Shown here one piece after another: positions 1-10,874 of a DNA stretch of 64,000 nucleotides. The DNA lies in NCBI RefSeq assembly GCF_000471905.2, contig NW_006500031.1, positions 3,543,846 through 3,607,845 on the forward strand, in the 5' to 3' direction. The notes under the pieces were generated by a model, which did not search any database, was not told where the DNA came from, and saw nothing but the letters and a program-made list of their open reading frames with translations. Origin of the DNA: Amborella trichopoda (Eukaryota; Streptophyta; Magnoliopsida; Amborellales; Amborellaceae). A program made the position numbers and the translations under genes. Numbering within the stretch: the stretch's first letter is position 1; the number at the start of each line of letters is the position of its first letter.

Positions 1-120
1 CCATCCTTATTGCCGGACCGGCCCCCATAACACCGGACCGGGGCATTTCCAGTGACACTAAATGCTAGATTTGTATGGACCGAGCTTTTCCCAGCAAGGA
101 AGATGTGAGCGACAGGAAAA
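1..120. repeat. GGACCGG-rich repeat, related to 8904-9310
   Basis: GCCGGACCGGCCCC and CACCGGACCGGGGCA motifs lie close together and are followed by a segment (AGTGACACTAAATGC) that resembles the one at about 9080-9110. The same repeat family therefore lies on both sides of the Gypsy element. Whether the element inserted into a pre-existing array, or the repeat is part of its LTR, is not resolved. Confidence 0.5.
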
Positions 121-309
121 GTCCGATGGAGAAGGAGCACGCGGGGCTATGAGATGGTGTTATCACCGCGAGTGTTATCACCACGAGTGTTACCACCGCG
201 AGTGTTAGAAATAGAGTGAGAATAGACCGTCAGGACCGTTGGAGTAGGGTAGTAGATGAGAGACTTCCTTTTCTTTTCCCTCGTTCCCCTTTAAACACAT
301 GGTTGTACT

Positions 310-440
310 CTTTGTGCCACTTGGAAGTGGCTTGTTGCCACCTCATCCCCTCCTTGTGCCACTTGGAGGTGGCAACAACACCTCATCCCCCTCCTTGTGC
401 CACTTGGAGGTGGCTTGTTGCCACCTCACCTACCCCTTCT
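310..440. repeat. Short tandem repeat with GCCACTTGGAGGTGGC core
   Basis: A unit of about 42 bp occurs three times, with GTGCCACTTGG starting near 314, 356 and 397. Its core GCCACTTGGAGGTGGC is an imperfect palindrome, so each unit could form a small hairpin. A (CT)n run follows at about 462-487. Open frames here are by-products of the repeat. Confidence 0.7.
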
Positions 441-810
441 CCTTACCCATTTATCAACCCATCTCTCTCTCTCTCTCTCTCTCTCTTTGAGCCTTTGAAG
501 CCTTTATTAGGAATTGAAAAAAGAAGACTATAAGAAAGAGTTCTGTTGGAAGAAAGCATTGTTGAACCAGGTAAGTGGATCCACCATCATTACACTACTG
601 CCATGAGAATACATGAAACTGATTGTCTAACAAGATGAGTAATAAAAAGTGAATGTATTATAGTGATTCATTTGCCTTGTTTCACTGAAATTGGTGCCTT
701 TGCTCTATGATGAATTTTGGTGCTGAAAAATAAATGTATGGCTTACAAATTTTGTAGAAAATGTATGTTTATCTGTGCATATTGTGAAGGAACAGTTATT
801 ATGATATTAC

Positions 811-2814
811 TCACTAAGAATTGAAGGTTATGGAACATGTTCTTGAGGCATGTAAAGTATTACTGTGAAATTTCAAGAACATGCATATTTTTGTATGAGA
901 CTTTTGAATAGACAAAGAAGAATCACTTCCATTAGAAATATGAATGAGTCTACTACAATCTTCATGTTTAAACTGTGTTAATATTCCTAATGAAGGAAAC
1001 GTTATGTCCTAATATGTATAGACATGTCACTGTTATTAGATTGCACTGAGTTTCATCACTATCACTATTGTTGCCATGGGTTTTTACTAATCAAATGAAA
1101 TCCAATTTTTCTCAAACCACCTCTATTTGAAATATCTCTGAGTGGACTTAAAGTTGCATGCAGAAATCATTTCGAAATTCCTCATAGATTGAAAGTTATG
1201 AAATTATTTGTGACGGCATGTCACTGTAGACAAATTTTACTAAAATTCATAACCATCACTTTGATTGTCACGGAATTTCAAATGGCCAAATGGAGCCCAA
1301 ATGCTTTAAAACTACCATTGTTGGGAAGTTAAGTATTTTAATCGAATTTTGGTTCTAGAATCACTTTAAAATGCCTTATGAATTGAAAGTTATGATTGTG
1401 CTAAGTAGGGCATGTCACTTTCTCAACTGCCCAGCAGATTTCAGATGTAATATTTCCATTCTAATGAGCTTTTTAAGGGGCCAAAGAGGTCCAAACGCTC
1501 TCCATCCACCTCCATTTGATAGAGATGTGTGTCTATGGATCAAAAGTTACGACCCCGTCTATGATCGAACATCATTGTTTAAAATTGTGGGAAATGTCAT
1601 ACTGTGATACTGATATTGTCAAACTGTGATACTGATATTGTCATGTTGTGATACTGATACTGTCATACTGTGATATTGATAATGTCATACTGTGACACTG
1701 ACACTGTAATACTATGATACTGATACTGTCATACTGTGATATTGATACTGTCATAATGCGATACTGATATTGTTCTACTATGACACTGACCACTGCGCAA
1801 TGGGACACCCATTGATAGTTGGATACTGTTATGCCGGCAATTGATTGACTTTACCTCGACCCCAATGATAGGATGGAGTCAGGAGGTGAAATTGGATAAT
1901 AGGGTGGGTCGGCCCCCCAAATGTTATGGGCACTACGCATTGGGACACCCAACAGTAGTGTAACACTTTTTTATCAGAAGGGCATAAGGAGAGGGCCGTG
2001 TCTTGCAAGGCCACTGCCTATCGAAAACCCCAAAGCGGGTTGGGGATGTGTGTGTGTCTGAGAACATTATGAAGTGGGACACCCACTTGTCATTGTCCTC
2101 CCTCTTGAGCGAGGGTAGAGGTTCCAAGCTACCGGATGGACTTGACCTGATCGGTGGAACTTCTATTTCAGGAGTAGGCTTCTCTAGCTTTTACTATATG
2201 GAACTATGATCTGTCAGCTTTATTGTTCTGTTTAAGATGAAATGATTTATGACTTATACACTGTATGTTCCTGATAATTGAACTACATTATACCTCTATA
2301 AATTAGCGAGCACTGTTATCTGCTATCATCGTTTATAAAGTTGGAAAGCAATGGTGTAGATCTACTTATTGGGCTGTTAGCTCATTCCATTTCATCCCCA
2401 TGATTGTAGAGTGATAGCCTTTGACCTGAAGACCGAGCAGCTGATCAGTGTGTTGGGCGGGTGAAGCTTGAAGTTCATTGGAGTTGCTCTTAGAAGCTTT
2501 TCATAGTATGTATTTGGCGGCTATGCCACTATGATGTTTCATGTAACTCTGTAATTTTTGTGGGCCAGTAGTGCCTTAAATCGATTGTAAAGAATTTTGG
2601 TGAATGAATGTATAAATGGATATGACTTTTATTTGAATTTAAGTATTGTCTTGATGAATGGATTTTAATTTTATTTCGTGGTTTTCTCTTGATTCTGCCT
2701 CTATATGCATTGAGCTACTCCCACCTAAGCGGCGTTTTTCACCTCATGTCGTGGTCCCGCACTCTGTCGCCCTTCGGCATATACGGTATGAGGTCAGGGA
2801 GTGGGGTCATAACA
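811..2814 (+). repeat. 5' LTR of Ty3/Gypsy element Gypsy-1 (aligned part)
   Basis: From TCACTAAG at 811 this sequence is collinear with 6733-8903. It ends in ATAACA immediately before a tRNA-iMet primer-binding site, as expected for an LTR ending in CA. The true 5' end lies upstream of 811 but cannot be fixed, because the matching LTR is truncated there. The CT-rich stretch at 462-487 and the segment to 810 may belong to the same LTR. The aligned part is 2.0 kb, long for an LTR. Part of the length is a 22-bp minisatellite. Confidence 0.85.
1596..1793. repeat. 22-bp minisatellite in 5' LTR, about 9 copies
   Basis: The unit is built from GTCATACTGTGATACTGATA plus two bases, repeated with a 22-bp period and drifted by single substitutions. 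The 3' LTR has the same array with about 14 copies (7613-7917). Confidence 0.9.
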
Positions 2815-2819
2815 GTTTA

Positions 2820-2831
2820 TGGTATCAGAGC
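2820..2831 (+). other. Primer-binding site (tRNA-iMet) of Gypsy-1
   Basis: TGGTATCAGAGC is complementary to the 3' end of plant initiator methionine tRNA, the usual primer of plant Gypsy and Copia elements. It lies 5 bp after the LTR end at 2814, which fixes the element on the + strand. Confidence 0.92.
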
Positions 2832-2928
2832 AGCCAGAATAGGATTCTTGGCATAGGAAGTTTTAGAAGTGTATTTTGGATAGTTCTTTAATGGGCTAGT
2901 AACTGGGTGCTTGTGGTTTAGGTTGAAG

Positions 2929-5900
2929 ATGCCAAGGACTCGTACCAACAATTAGAGTTTAATTAACGAGAACACCGAGGCCTTCGGTGAATTTTTCAGA
3001 ACCTTAGGGGCTATGACACAAATGATGAGAGAATCAATGCCAACCCCATCTACCCTTGCCCCTGACCAGAGTGACAGTAGTTTGATTGAAAGATTTAGGA
3101 GGCTGGCACCTCCAAACTTTGTGGGGCATGGGGAGTAGAGAAGGCTGAGAGATGGAGAAGGCATGTAGAAGAGAAGGCAGGTAGAAAAGATATTTGAATT
3201 TTTAAATTGTACAGACGAGCAGAAGGTGAGGCTGGGTACGTTTATGCTTGAAGGAGAAGTTGAGCATTGGTGAAGCTCAGTAAAATAGTCGCAAGAGAGG
3301 TAAGGAATTGTAACCACTTGGGAGAATTTTCTAGAAGCCTTTTATACGAAGTATTTTCCCGACTCTATAAGGGAAAGAAAAGAAGTGGAATTTATAGAGC
3401 TGCAGCAAGGAAAGATGTCTGTAGAGTAGTACGGGGCAAAATTTTCTAAGCTCTCAAGATATGCGCCGCATATTATTGACACAGGGGTGCAAAAAGCTAG
3501 TAAATTTGAGAGAAGCCATCGGTTGATTTAAGGGGGAGGAAAATTTCAGCTAACCTCAAGACCTTCTCCCCACTGGTGGATCTTGCCCTAAAGATAGAAA
3601 GGGATTATGCAGACTTTCGAAAAAGGAGAGAAGGGAGATTGGGTATTGCACAGCTTGAGAATTTTAAGAGGAAAGCCTGACCGCCTCCAAGGAGAGAGTC
3701 GAAGGGGAGGAATGATCAGGGTGGTATCAAGATCCATAGGGCTTTCTTGAGTGATGTAAGGGGCAACCGACGCCCAGTCCGCTCTCACTGTGGTATGAGT
3801 AATCATACGACAGTTGAGTGCTTCAGAAAGACCTAGGCCTTCTTTCAGTGTGGCAAACCAAACCATCTGGTGAAGGACTGTCCAGTCAAAGGACCAAAGT
3901 ACCGATCGAGGACTCAAGGTCGGGTACTCGCCTTGACAGAGGCGTCGACCTCTGTTGTTCGAGGTACGCTTTCTGTGTGTGGAATTGAAGCAAGAATTTT
4001 AATTGATCTTGGATCTTCCCATTCATTTGTTGCACCACACTTTGCATGCCACCTGAATGTTAAACCTGCAAACTTGATTGGACTTCGGTAGTATGCACAC
4101 CTATGGGAGGTTCAATAGAAACTGACATAGTGTACAAACAGTGTGGCGTTGTGATTGAGGGGAATATGTTACCTATAGACCTGATACTCCTAGACATCTA
4201 AGATTTTGACATTATCCTGGGCATGGATTGGTTGTCCACCCATCATGCCACCATGGACTGCCATGATAAGACTGTAACTTTTTGGCTCCCGGGCCAGCAA
4301 GAATTGAGTTTCATGGGTATTAAAGATGTTTCCCCTCTACGCAACATCTCAGCCCTTCGGGCTTCTTGCTTGTTGGCCAAAAGATGTGTGGGATACTTGG
4401 CTTCTGTAGTAGAAAGTTGGAATGTCCAGTCCAAGTTAGAAGAGATACCAGTAGTGAGAGAATATCCAGAGGTCTTCCCTGAAGAATTAACCTCTCTACT
4501 CTCAGTAAGGGAGAAAGAGTTTGAAATAGAGGTAGCCCCTGGTACTGCTCCCTTTTCTAAAGCCCCTTACAAGATGGCCCCAGTTGAGTTAAAAGAACTG
4601 AAAGAGCAATTGCAGGAATTATTGGATAGGGGTTCATCCGACCTAGTGTATCACCATGGGACGCACCAATCCTATTTGTAAAGAAGAAGGATGGGTCTTT
4701 AAGGGTATGTATTGATTATAGACAGTTGAATCAGGTGACGATGAAGAATAAGTACCCCTTGCCTAGAATTGATGTCTTGTTTGATCACCTTCAAGAATCA
4801 GGTAGGTACCCCTTGCCTAGAATTGATGACTTATTTGATCAACTTCAAGGGGCCCAAGTATTTTCTAAGAATGACCTTCGGTTGGGCTATCATCAATTGT
4901 AGGTTAAGGAAGAGGATGTTTCCAAAACTGCAGTCAGGACCTGGTATGGTCATTACGAATTTCTGGTGATGCCGTTTGGGTTAACCAATGCACCAACTGT
5001 CTTTATGGATTTGATGAACCGAGTTTTTAGACCTTTCCTTGATGACTTCGTGGTGGTTTTTATCGATGACATTCTGGTGCATTCGAAGAATATGGTTGAG
5101 CATGAACAACATCTAAGAATGGTCCTCCAGACCTTAAAGTTTGAGAAGTTATATGCTAAGTTAAGTAAGAGTGAATTCTCGCTCCCGAGAGTGGCTTTCC
5201 TCGGGCATATTGTTTCCAAGGACGGGTTGCAGTTGACCCTTGCAAAATCGAGGCTGTGCTTAAATGGGGAAGACCAACAAATGTGTCAGAAGTCCGCAGC
5301 TTTCTAAGACTAGCGAGTTATTATAGAAGATTTGTGGAATGTTTTTAAAAAATAACACTTTCACTAACCCACCTAACGCAGAAGGAAGTAAAGTTTGTGT
5401 GGTTAGATGCTTGTGAGCAAAGTTTTCAGGAGCTGAAGACGAGACTGACCATGACCCCGATACTGACCGTTCCTGAAGGAAATAAAGATTTTGTAGTTTG
5501 TACTGATGCCTCACACAAATGGCTGGGATGTGTGGTGATGCAATGGGGCAATGTCATAGCTTACGCCTCCTGACAGGTTAAGCCATATGAGCAAAACTAT
5601 CCCATACACGACTTGGGATTAGCAGTGTGGTCTTCGCCTTGAAATTTTGGAGACATTATCTGTATGGGACCCAATTTATAGTGTTTATCGACCATAAGAG
5701 CTTTAAGTACTTATTCTCTCAGAAAGAATTGAACATGAGGCAAAAAAGATGGATGGATTTGCTAAATGATTATTTTGTGCCATCAACTACCACGGGGGTA
5801 AGACGAACGTCGTGGCAGATGCCTTGAGTAGGAAGCCTGTGATGTCAGTGGCTCACATGATAGTCCGAGAGATAAAATTACTAGAAGATGCAGTAGAATG

Positions 5901-6730
5901 GCACCCAGCTCTGCCCCTTAGCCATGGGGTAGGAACAATTTCATGTATAAGAGTGGAGCCCCATCTCTTTCAGCAAATTCAAGTGGCGCAAAAGGAAGTT
6001 CCTTAACTCACGAAAATTCTTGAGGAAATGAAGTTGGAATGGAAGGAGGATTTCGCTATGAGCAGCGATGAAATGTTAAGGTTTAAAGGTCGAGTATGTG
6101 TTCCTAATGACGAGAATGTAAAAAGGGCTATCTTGGAAGAAGCACACCACTCCTGTTACATGGTGCATCTAGGGAGTACGAAATGTATCAGGATCTAAAA
6201 AGGGTCTTCTGCTGGAACAATATGAAGAGGGAAGTGGCACAGTTTGTCTCTAAGTGTTTGACATATAAAGAGCAAGTGTAGGCTGAACATCAGAAACCTA
6301 CCGGTCTGTTATAGCCCTTACCCGTGCAAGAGTGGAAGTGGCAACACATCACCATGGACTTTGTATCTGGCCTGCCTAGATCAGGCATTGGGCACGACAG
6401 TGGTTGGGTCATTGTGAACTGATTAACTAAAGCCATTCATTTCTTACCGATCTGCATCACCTATACCCAGGATAAATTGGCACAACTATATCAAAGAGAT
6501 AGTGAGACTGCATGGAGTACCTATTAGAATTGTGTCCGATAAGGACTCTAGATTTTCTTTAAGGTTTTGGAACAGTCTACAGTTGGCTTTGGGGTCCAAA
6601 CTCACTTTTAGTACTGCTTTCCATCCCCAGACTGACGGACAGTCGAAAATGACTATTCAGACCCTGGAAGATATGTTGAGGGCCTATATTGCAAATTTCA
6701 AAGGAAACTGGGATGATCATCTGCCTCTGT
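2929..6730 (+). pseudogene. Gypsy-1 gag-pol remnant (Ty3/Gypsy), frame-broken
   Basis: Domains lie in Ty3/Gypsy order. The gag start at 2929 meets a stop after about 8 codons. Two CCHC knuckles (about 3779-3822 and 3841-3890) have each lost their first Cys. The protease (about 3990-4090) has IDLGSSHSF, with Leu where the catalytic D-S/T-G has Ser or Thr. The RT (about 4670-5310) keeps MPFGLTNAP and the catalytic FIDDIL (5059-5070) but has a stop after YHQL. RNase H (about 5490-5830) has CTDAS. The integrase (about 6100-6730) keeps ITMDF, SDKDSRF and HPQTDGQS. Pol order (RT-RH-IN) separates it from Copia. The coding sequence stops abruptly at WDDHLPL and joins LTR sequence, so the integrase C-terminus, the 3' non-coding region and the start of the 3' LTR are deleted. 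Many stops and frameshifts make it non-functional. Confidence 0.92.
4752..4859 (+). repeat. 54-bp tandem duplication inside RT
   Basis: GTACCCCTTGCCTAGAATTG starts at 4752 and again at 4806. The period of 54 bp is 18 codons, so the duplication is in frame and repeats the YPLPRID...LFD.LQ segment of the palm/finger region. An RT carrying this duplication is unlikely to fold. Confidence 0.9.
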
Positions 6731-6808
6731 ATTCACTAAGAAATGAAGGTTATGGAACATGTTATTGAGGCATGTAAAGTGTAACTGTGAAATTATAGGA
6801 ACATGCAT

Positions 6809-6996
6809 GTTTTTGTATGAGGCTTTTAAATAGATAAATGAGGTCCAATTTACCACAAATCACTGCCATTAGAAGTATGCATGAGTATACTAAAATCTTA
6901 ATGTTTTTGTATGAGGCTTTTAAATAGATAAATGAAGTCCAATTTACCACAAATCTCTACCATTAGAAGTATGCATGAGTATACTAAAATCTTAAT
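6809..6996. repeat. 94-bp tandem duplication in 3' LTR
   Basis: GTTTTTGTATGAGGC starts at 6809 and again at 6903. The two units differ at only a few bases. The 5' LTR has a single, shorter version. Confidence 0.9.
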
Positions 6997-7612
6997 GTTT
7001 CCTAATGAAACGTTATGTCCTAATATGTATAGACATGTCATTGTTAACAGACTGCACTGAGTTTCATCACTGTCACTATTGTTGCCATGGGTTTTTACTA
7101 ACCAAATGAAATCCAATTTTTCTCAAACTCCTCATAGATTGAAAGTTGCATGAGAAGTCATCATAGATTGAAAGTTATGAAATTATTTGTGAAGTCATGT
7201 CGCTGTGGACAAATTTTACTAAAATTCAGAACTATCACTTTGATTGTCACAGACTTTTGAATGATCGAATGGCGCCCAAATGCTTTCAAATTACCAATGT
7301 TGGGCAGATACGTGTTTTAATCAAATTTTGGTTTTGGAATCACTTTAAAATGCCGAATGAATTGAAAGTTATGACTGTACTAAGTAGGACATATCATTGT
7401 CTCAATTGCACAACAGATTTCAAATAAAACATTTCCATTGTAATGAGCTTTTGAAGGGACCAAGAAGGTCCAAACACTTTCCAACTACCTCCATTTGATA
7501 GAGTTATGTGTCTAGTGTAAAATTGATTTTGGAACTATCCCCAAATTCCCTATGGATCGAGAGTTACGACTCCATCTATGATTGGACATCACTGTCTGAA
7601 ATTGAAGGAAAT

Positions 7613-7917
7613 GTCATACTGTGATACTAATATTGTCATACTGTGATGCTGATACTGTCATACTGTGATACTGATACTGTCATACTGTGATACTGATACT
7701 GTCATACTATGCCACTAATACTGTCATACTATGATACTGATATTGTCATATTGTGGCACTGATACTGTCATACTGTGACATTGATACTGTCATACTGTGA
7801 CACTGATATTGTCATACTGTGATATTGATACTGTCATACTGTGATACTGATACTGTCATACTGTGATACTGATACTGTCATACTATGATACTGATATTGT
7901 CATATTGTGACATTGAC
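7613..7917. repeat. 22-bp minisatellite in 3' LTR, about 14 copies
   Basis: This has the same unit and 22-bp period as 1596-1793 (GTGATACT at 7621, its variant GTGATGCT at 7643, then GTGATACT at 7665, and so on), expanded to about 14 units. Confidence 0.9.
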
Positions 7918-8903
7918 CACTACGCAATGGGATACCCATTGGTAGTTGGATACTGTTATGTCGGCAATTGATTGACTTTACCTCAACCCCAATGATAAGA
8001 CTGTGGTCAAGAGGTGAAATTGGATAATAGGGTAGGTCACTCCAATGGTAGTGTAACGCTCTCTTGCCACAAGGGCATAAGGAGAGGGTCATGTCTTGCA
8101 AGGCCATTATCAATCGAAAGTGAGACACCCACTTGTCATTGTCCTCCCTCCTGAACGAGGGTAGAGGTTCGAAGCTACAAGATTGGCTTGACCTGATTGG
8201 TGGAACTTCTATTTCAAGAGTAGGCTTCTCTAGCATTTACTGTGTGGAACTGTGATCTATCAGCTTTATTGTTATGTTTAAGATGTAATGATTTATGACT
8301 TATGCATTGTATGTTCTTGATAATTGAACTGCATTTATTCTTATACTATTAAAGTACTGAAGGGCATAATGGAGGAAATTTCTTGATATCTCTGGTGAGC
8401 ACTGTTATCTGTTATCACCATTTATTACGTTGGAATGCAATGATGTAGGATCTGCTTACTGGGTTGTTAGCTCATTCCATTTCATTCCCATGATTGTAGA
8501 GTGATAACCTTTGACCTAAAGATCGAGCAGCTGATCTGTGTGTTGGGTGGGTGAAGCTTAAAGTTCAGTGGAGTTGCTCTTAGAAGCTTTTCATAGTATG
8601 TATTTGGCGGCTATGCCACTATGATGTTTCATGTGACTCTGTAACTTTTGTGGGCCAGTAGTGCCTTAAATCGATTGTAAAGAATTTTGGTGAACGAATG
8701 TGTAAATGGATATGACTTTTCTTTGAATTTAAGTACTTTCTTGATGAATGGATTTTAGTCTGTTTCATGGTTTACTCTTGATTCCGCCTCTATATGCGTT
8801 GAGCCACTCCCACCTAAATGGCGTTCAGCACCTCATGTCGCGGTCCCGCACTCTGCCGCCCTCTGGCATGTATGATATTGGGTCAGGGGACGGGGTTGTG
8901 ACA

Positions 8904-9310
8904 TGATTGGCCCTTGAGAATGTCGAACTACCCTTCCAAACTGCCGAACTATCCTTCCAAACTATCGGACTGCCCTCAGAAAGCTTGACCGAGTAGTTCT
9001 AGTGACATTGAACGTTGGACTGCCCCTTCCCAACGCTTGACTGTTGTTCCTAAATGCCGGAGTGTCCCTCAGAACGCCGGACCGGGGCAGTTCTAGTGAT
9101 CTTAAATGCCAAACTGCCCCTCATAAATGCCAGACTGGCCTCTCCAACTGCCAGTCTGCCCCTCATAATAGCTGGACCAGCCCATCCAAAAGTCGGACTA
9201 CCCCTCAAAATTGCCTGACCGGCCTATCCAAATGCTAAACTGCCCCTCATAACCATCGGACCGGCCCATCCAAATGCTGGACTTGCCCTCATAACCACCA
9301 GACTGCCCCA
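8904..9310. repeat. Degenerate CGGACTGCCC / GGACCGGCCC repeat array
   Basis: A motif of roughly 25-35 bp (for example CCGGACCGGCCC or CTGCCCCTCATAA followed by CCAAATGC) recurs a dozen or so times with heavy drift. It resembles positions 1-70, on the far side of Gypsy-1. The open frame at 9044-9238 is a repeat by-product. Confidence 0.75.
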
Positions 9311-10260
9311 TATGTGTCTAAAAGACTATTGTACAATGCAGCACAGCTCAAAGATTTGGTTGAAGATGGTTTCAAGCCTCCATGGTAGAGTTGGTGTGTC
9401 TGATAGGATCAACCAAACCAGTATGATTTCAGTAGTATGGCTGGCTCTGCAGGTGTCTCAAATATTCTAATGGCCAAGATTGTGGATAGGAAGGTAAATT
9501 GATGTCTGCAAACTGGTATCAGTATTGTACTAGACATCAATCTAAGTATACACAACCACAACTACAACATCATCATCAAGAATATTATTCCTTTTCCACC
9601 AACTTGCCCATCAGCAACAACAAATTCGGTCCACAAACATAGAGATCTCAAACCAAACAGTATGGTTCGTCAGGAGATTGAGGCCTAGTAATTTGTTTTG
9701 GAATACAAAACATAGCTTGTTGTACTGTAAAAAGAGAGGCAAATTACAATAGAAACCCACAAGCTCCACTGCATATACTATATAAGAAGCACAACTTTTT
9801 ATGCATGCATGTCAAAATAAAAAGAAAAATGAAAAATCACATGTTCACATAAATATAATCCACTTCCATTCCTAAAGTCTCAAGGTGCCCCTTGAATAGT
9901 ATCAACCTAGAGAAATAGAAAAATTTCCAAGAACAAAAGTAATCTTGGGAAAGTGTCATAGCTACCCAACTAGCATTCAACAATTCCAATAGTAAGAAGA
10001 AGACATGGCACTTCAGAGTTCAAAAATCTATTAGAATGGGACATTTCATTACCTGGCTACTATGATAAAGTGGCTTCAATTGTACAAAAAGAATGGACAT
10101 TTCACTCTTAGAAACTCACTACTTAACATATGTTTTAATCAATTGAAAAATACAACTTAAAATAAGGTTCATAGCCTTTGCAACTGGCATTAGTCACTTT
10201 CTAAATTACATATTCGAGTATTATCTAAAAAATTCATGTCAATCACTTTCTTCGCTTCAG
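9311..10260. other. No gene identified
   Basis: AT-rich sequence without a sustained coding frame. A Q/H-rich stretch read on + at about 9500-9660 (NWYQYCTRHQ then H/Q-rich) might be a retroelement gag fragment, but nothing else supports that. Confidence 0.5.
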
Positions 10261-10656
10261 CTATTTTTTTTGCCAACTTGCAATAACCTTTCCCTTTACA
10301 TCGAGTTCCTCCCTAGTCATTTTTGCCTGGATATCTCCCTCTCTTCGTGATCGCAAATTCCGCCATGATTCCTCATGCAAGGCCGGCACAACTTGAATCT
10401 GGTTGGTTTTGCTCTTGTCATTTCTTCTCTTTGTTCTCCTCTCATTTTTGTCATCAGTCTCACTCTCTCTTTTCTCATCTCCACTATCTCCCTCCTCAGT
10501 CTCGCTTTCCTCATCTCGACTATCTGTTTCCTCGCTCTCGCTTTCGTCATCTCCATCATTTCTCTCCTTGCTCCTACTTTCATCATCTCCACCATCTCTC
10601 TCCTCGCACTCGCTTCCACCATCTCCCTTCATCCTCTCCTCGATATTTGTCTCCAT
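10261..10656 (-). CDS. Acidic low-complexity ORF, possible C-terminal tail of PMD unit
   Basis: The 131-codon frame is dominated by Glu, Asp, Ser, Lys and Arg in repeats of about 12-14 residues (variants of ERDGGDDESRSKE). It ends in a less biased stretch (VPALHEESWRNLRSRREGD). It lies on the same strand and 3' of the PMD remnant, so it may be that protein's charged tail. It could also be a fortuitous frame through a CTC/ATC-rich repeat, since two other frames are also open here. No function is assigned. Confidence 0.35.
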   Translation of the reverse strand: METNIEERMKGDGGSECEERDGGDDESRSKERNDGDDESESEETDSRDEESETEEGDSGDEKRESETDDKNERRTKRRNDKSKTNQIQVVPALHEESWRNLRSRREGDIQAKMTREELDVKGKVIASWQKK

Positions 10657-10874
10657 GGGAGTGTTCTACAATAGCAAATCATGGCTCGCTTATACATAAT
10701 GTCTTGATTCCCCTACTAATACTTCGCGCCTAAGTACATCTTGTTGTATCCTTACACAGGTTAATCGCTGCAAGTAAACAATAAAAAACAAAATAGAAAA
10801 TTATTTTGAATGCATACTAAGTCAATAAAAAATAAAATACATAAATTAGATAATATATCAATCTCCTCTTGTCA

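Larger units (their letters stand above)
6733..8903 (+). repeat. 3' LTR of Gypsy-1, 5'-truncated
   Basis: This is collinear with 811-2814 and ends in TTGTGACA at 8903. It differs from the 5' LTR by a 94-bp internal duplication (6809-6996), about five extra 22-bp units and small indels, so the LTRs have diverged for a long time. Its left end is fused directly to integrase coding sequence. Confidence 0.88.

Noticed and set aside
1596-7917. 22-bp repeats considered as a CRISPR-like array
   Set aside because: Head-to-tail units without spacers, inside plant LTRs.
9044-9700. C/S/P-rich frame at 9044 and Q/H-rich stretch at about 9500-9660
   Set aside because: The first is a translated degenerate repeat. 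The second is short and has no second line of support.
10323-10733. Three overlapping + strand frames of 98-136 codons
   Set aside because: They are complements of a low-complexity CTC/ATC repeat. Only the minus-strand frame has any contextual support.
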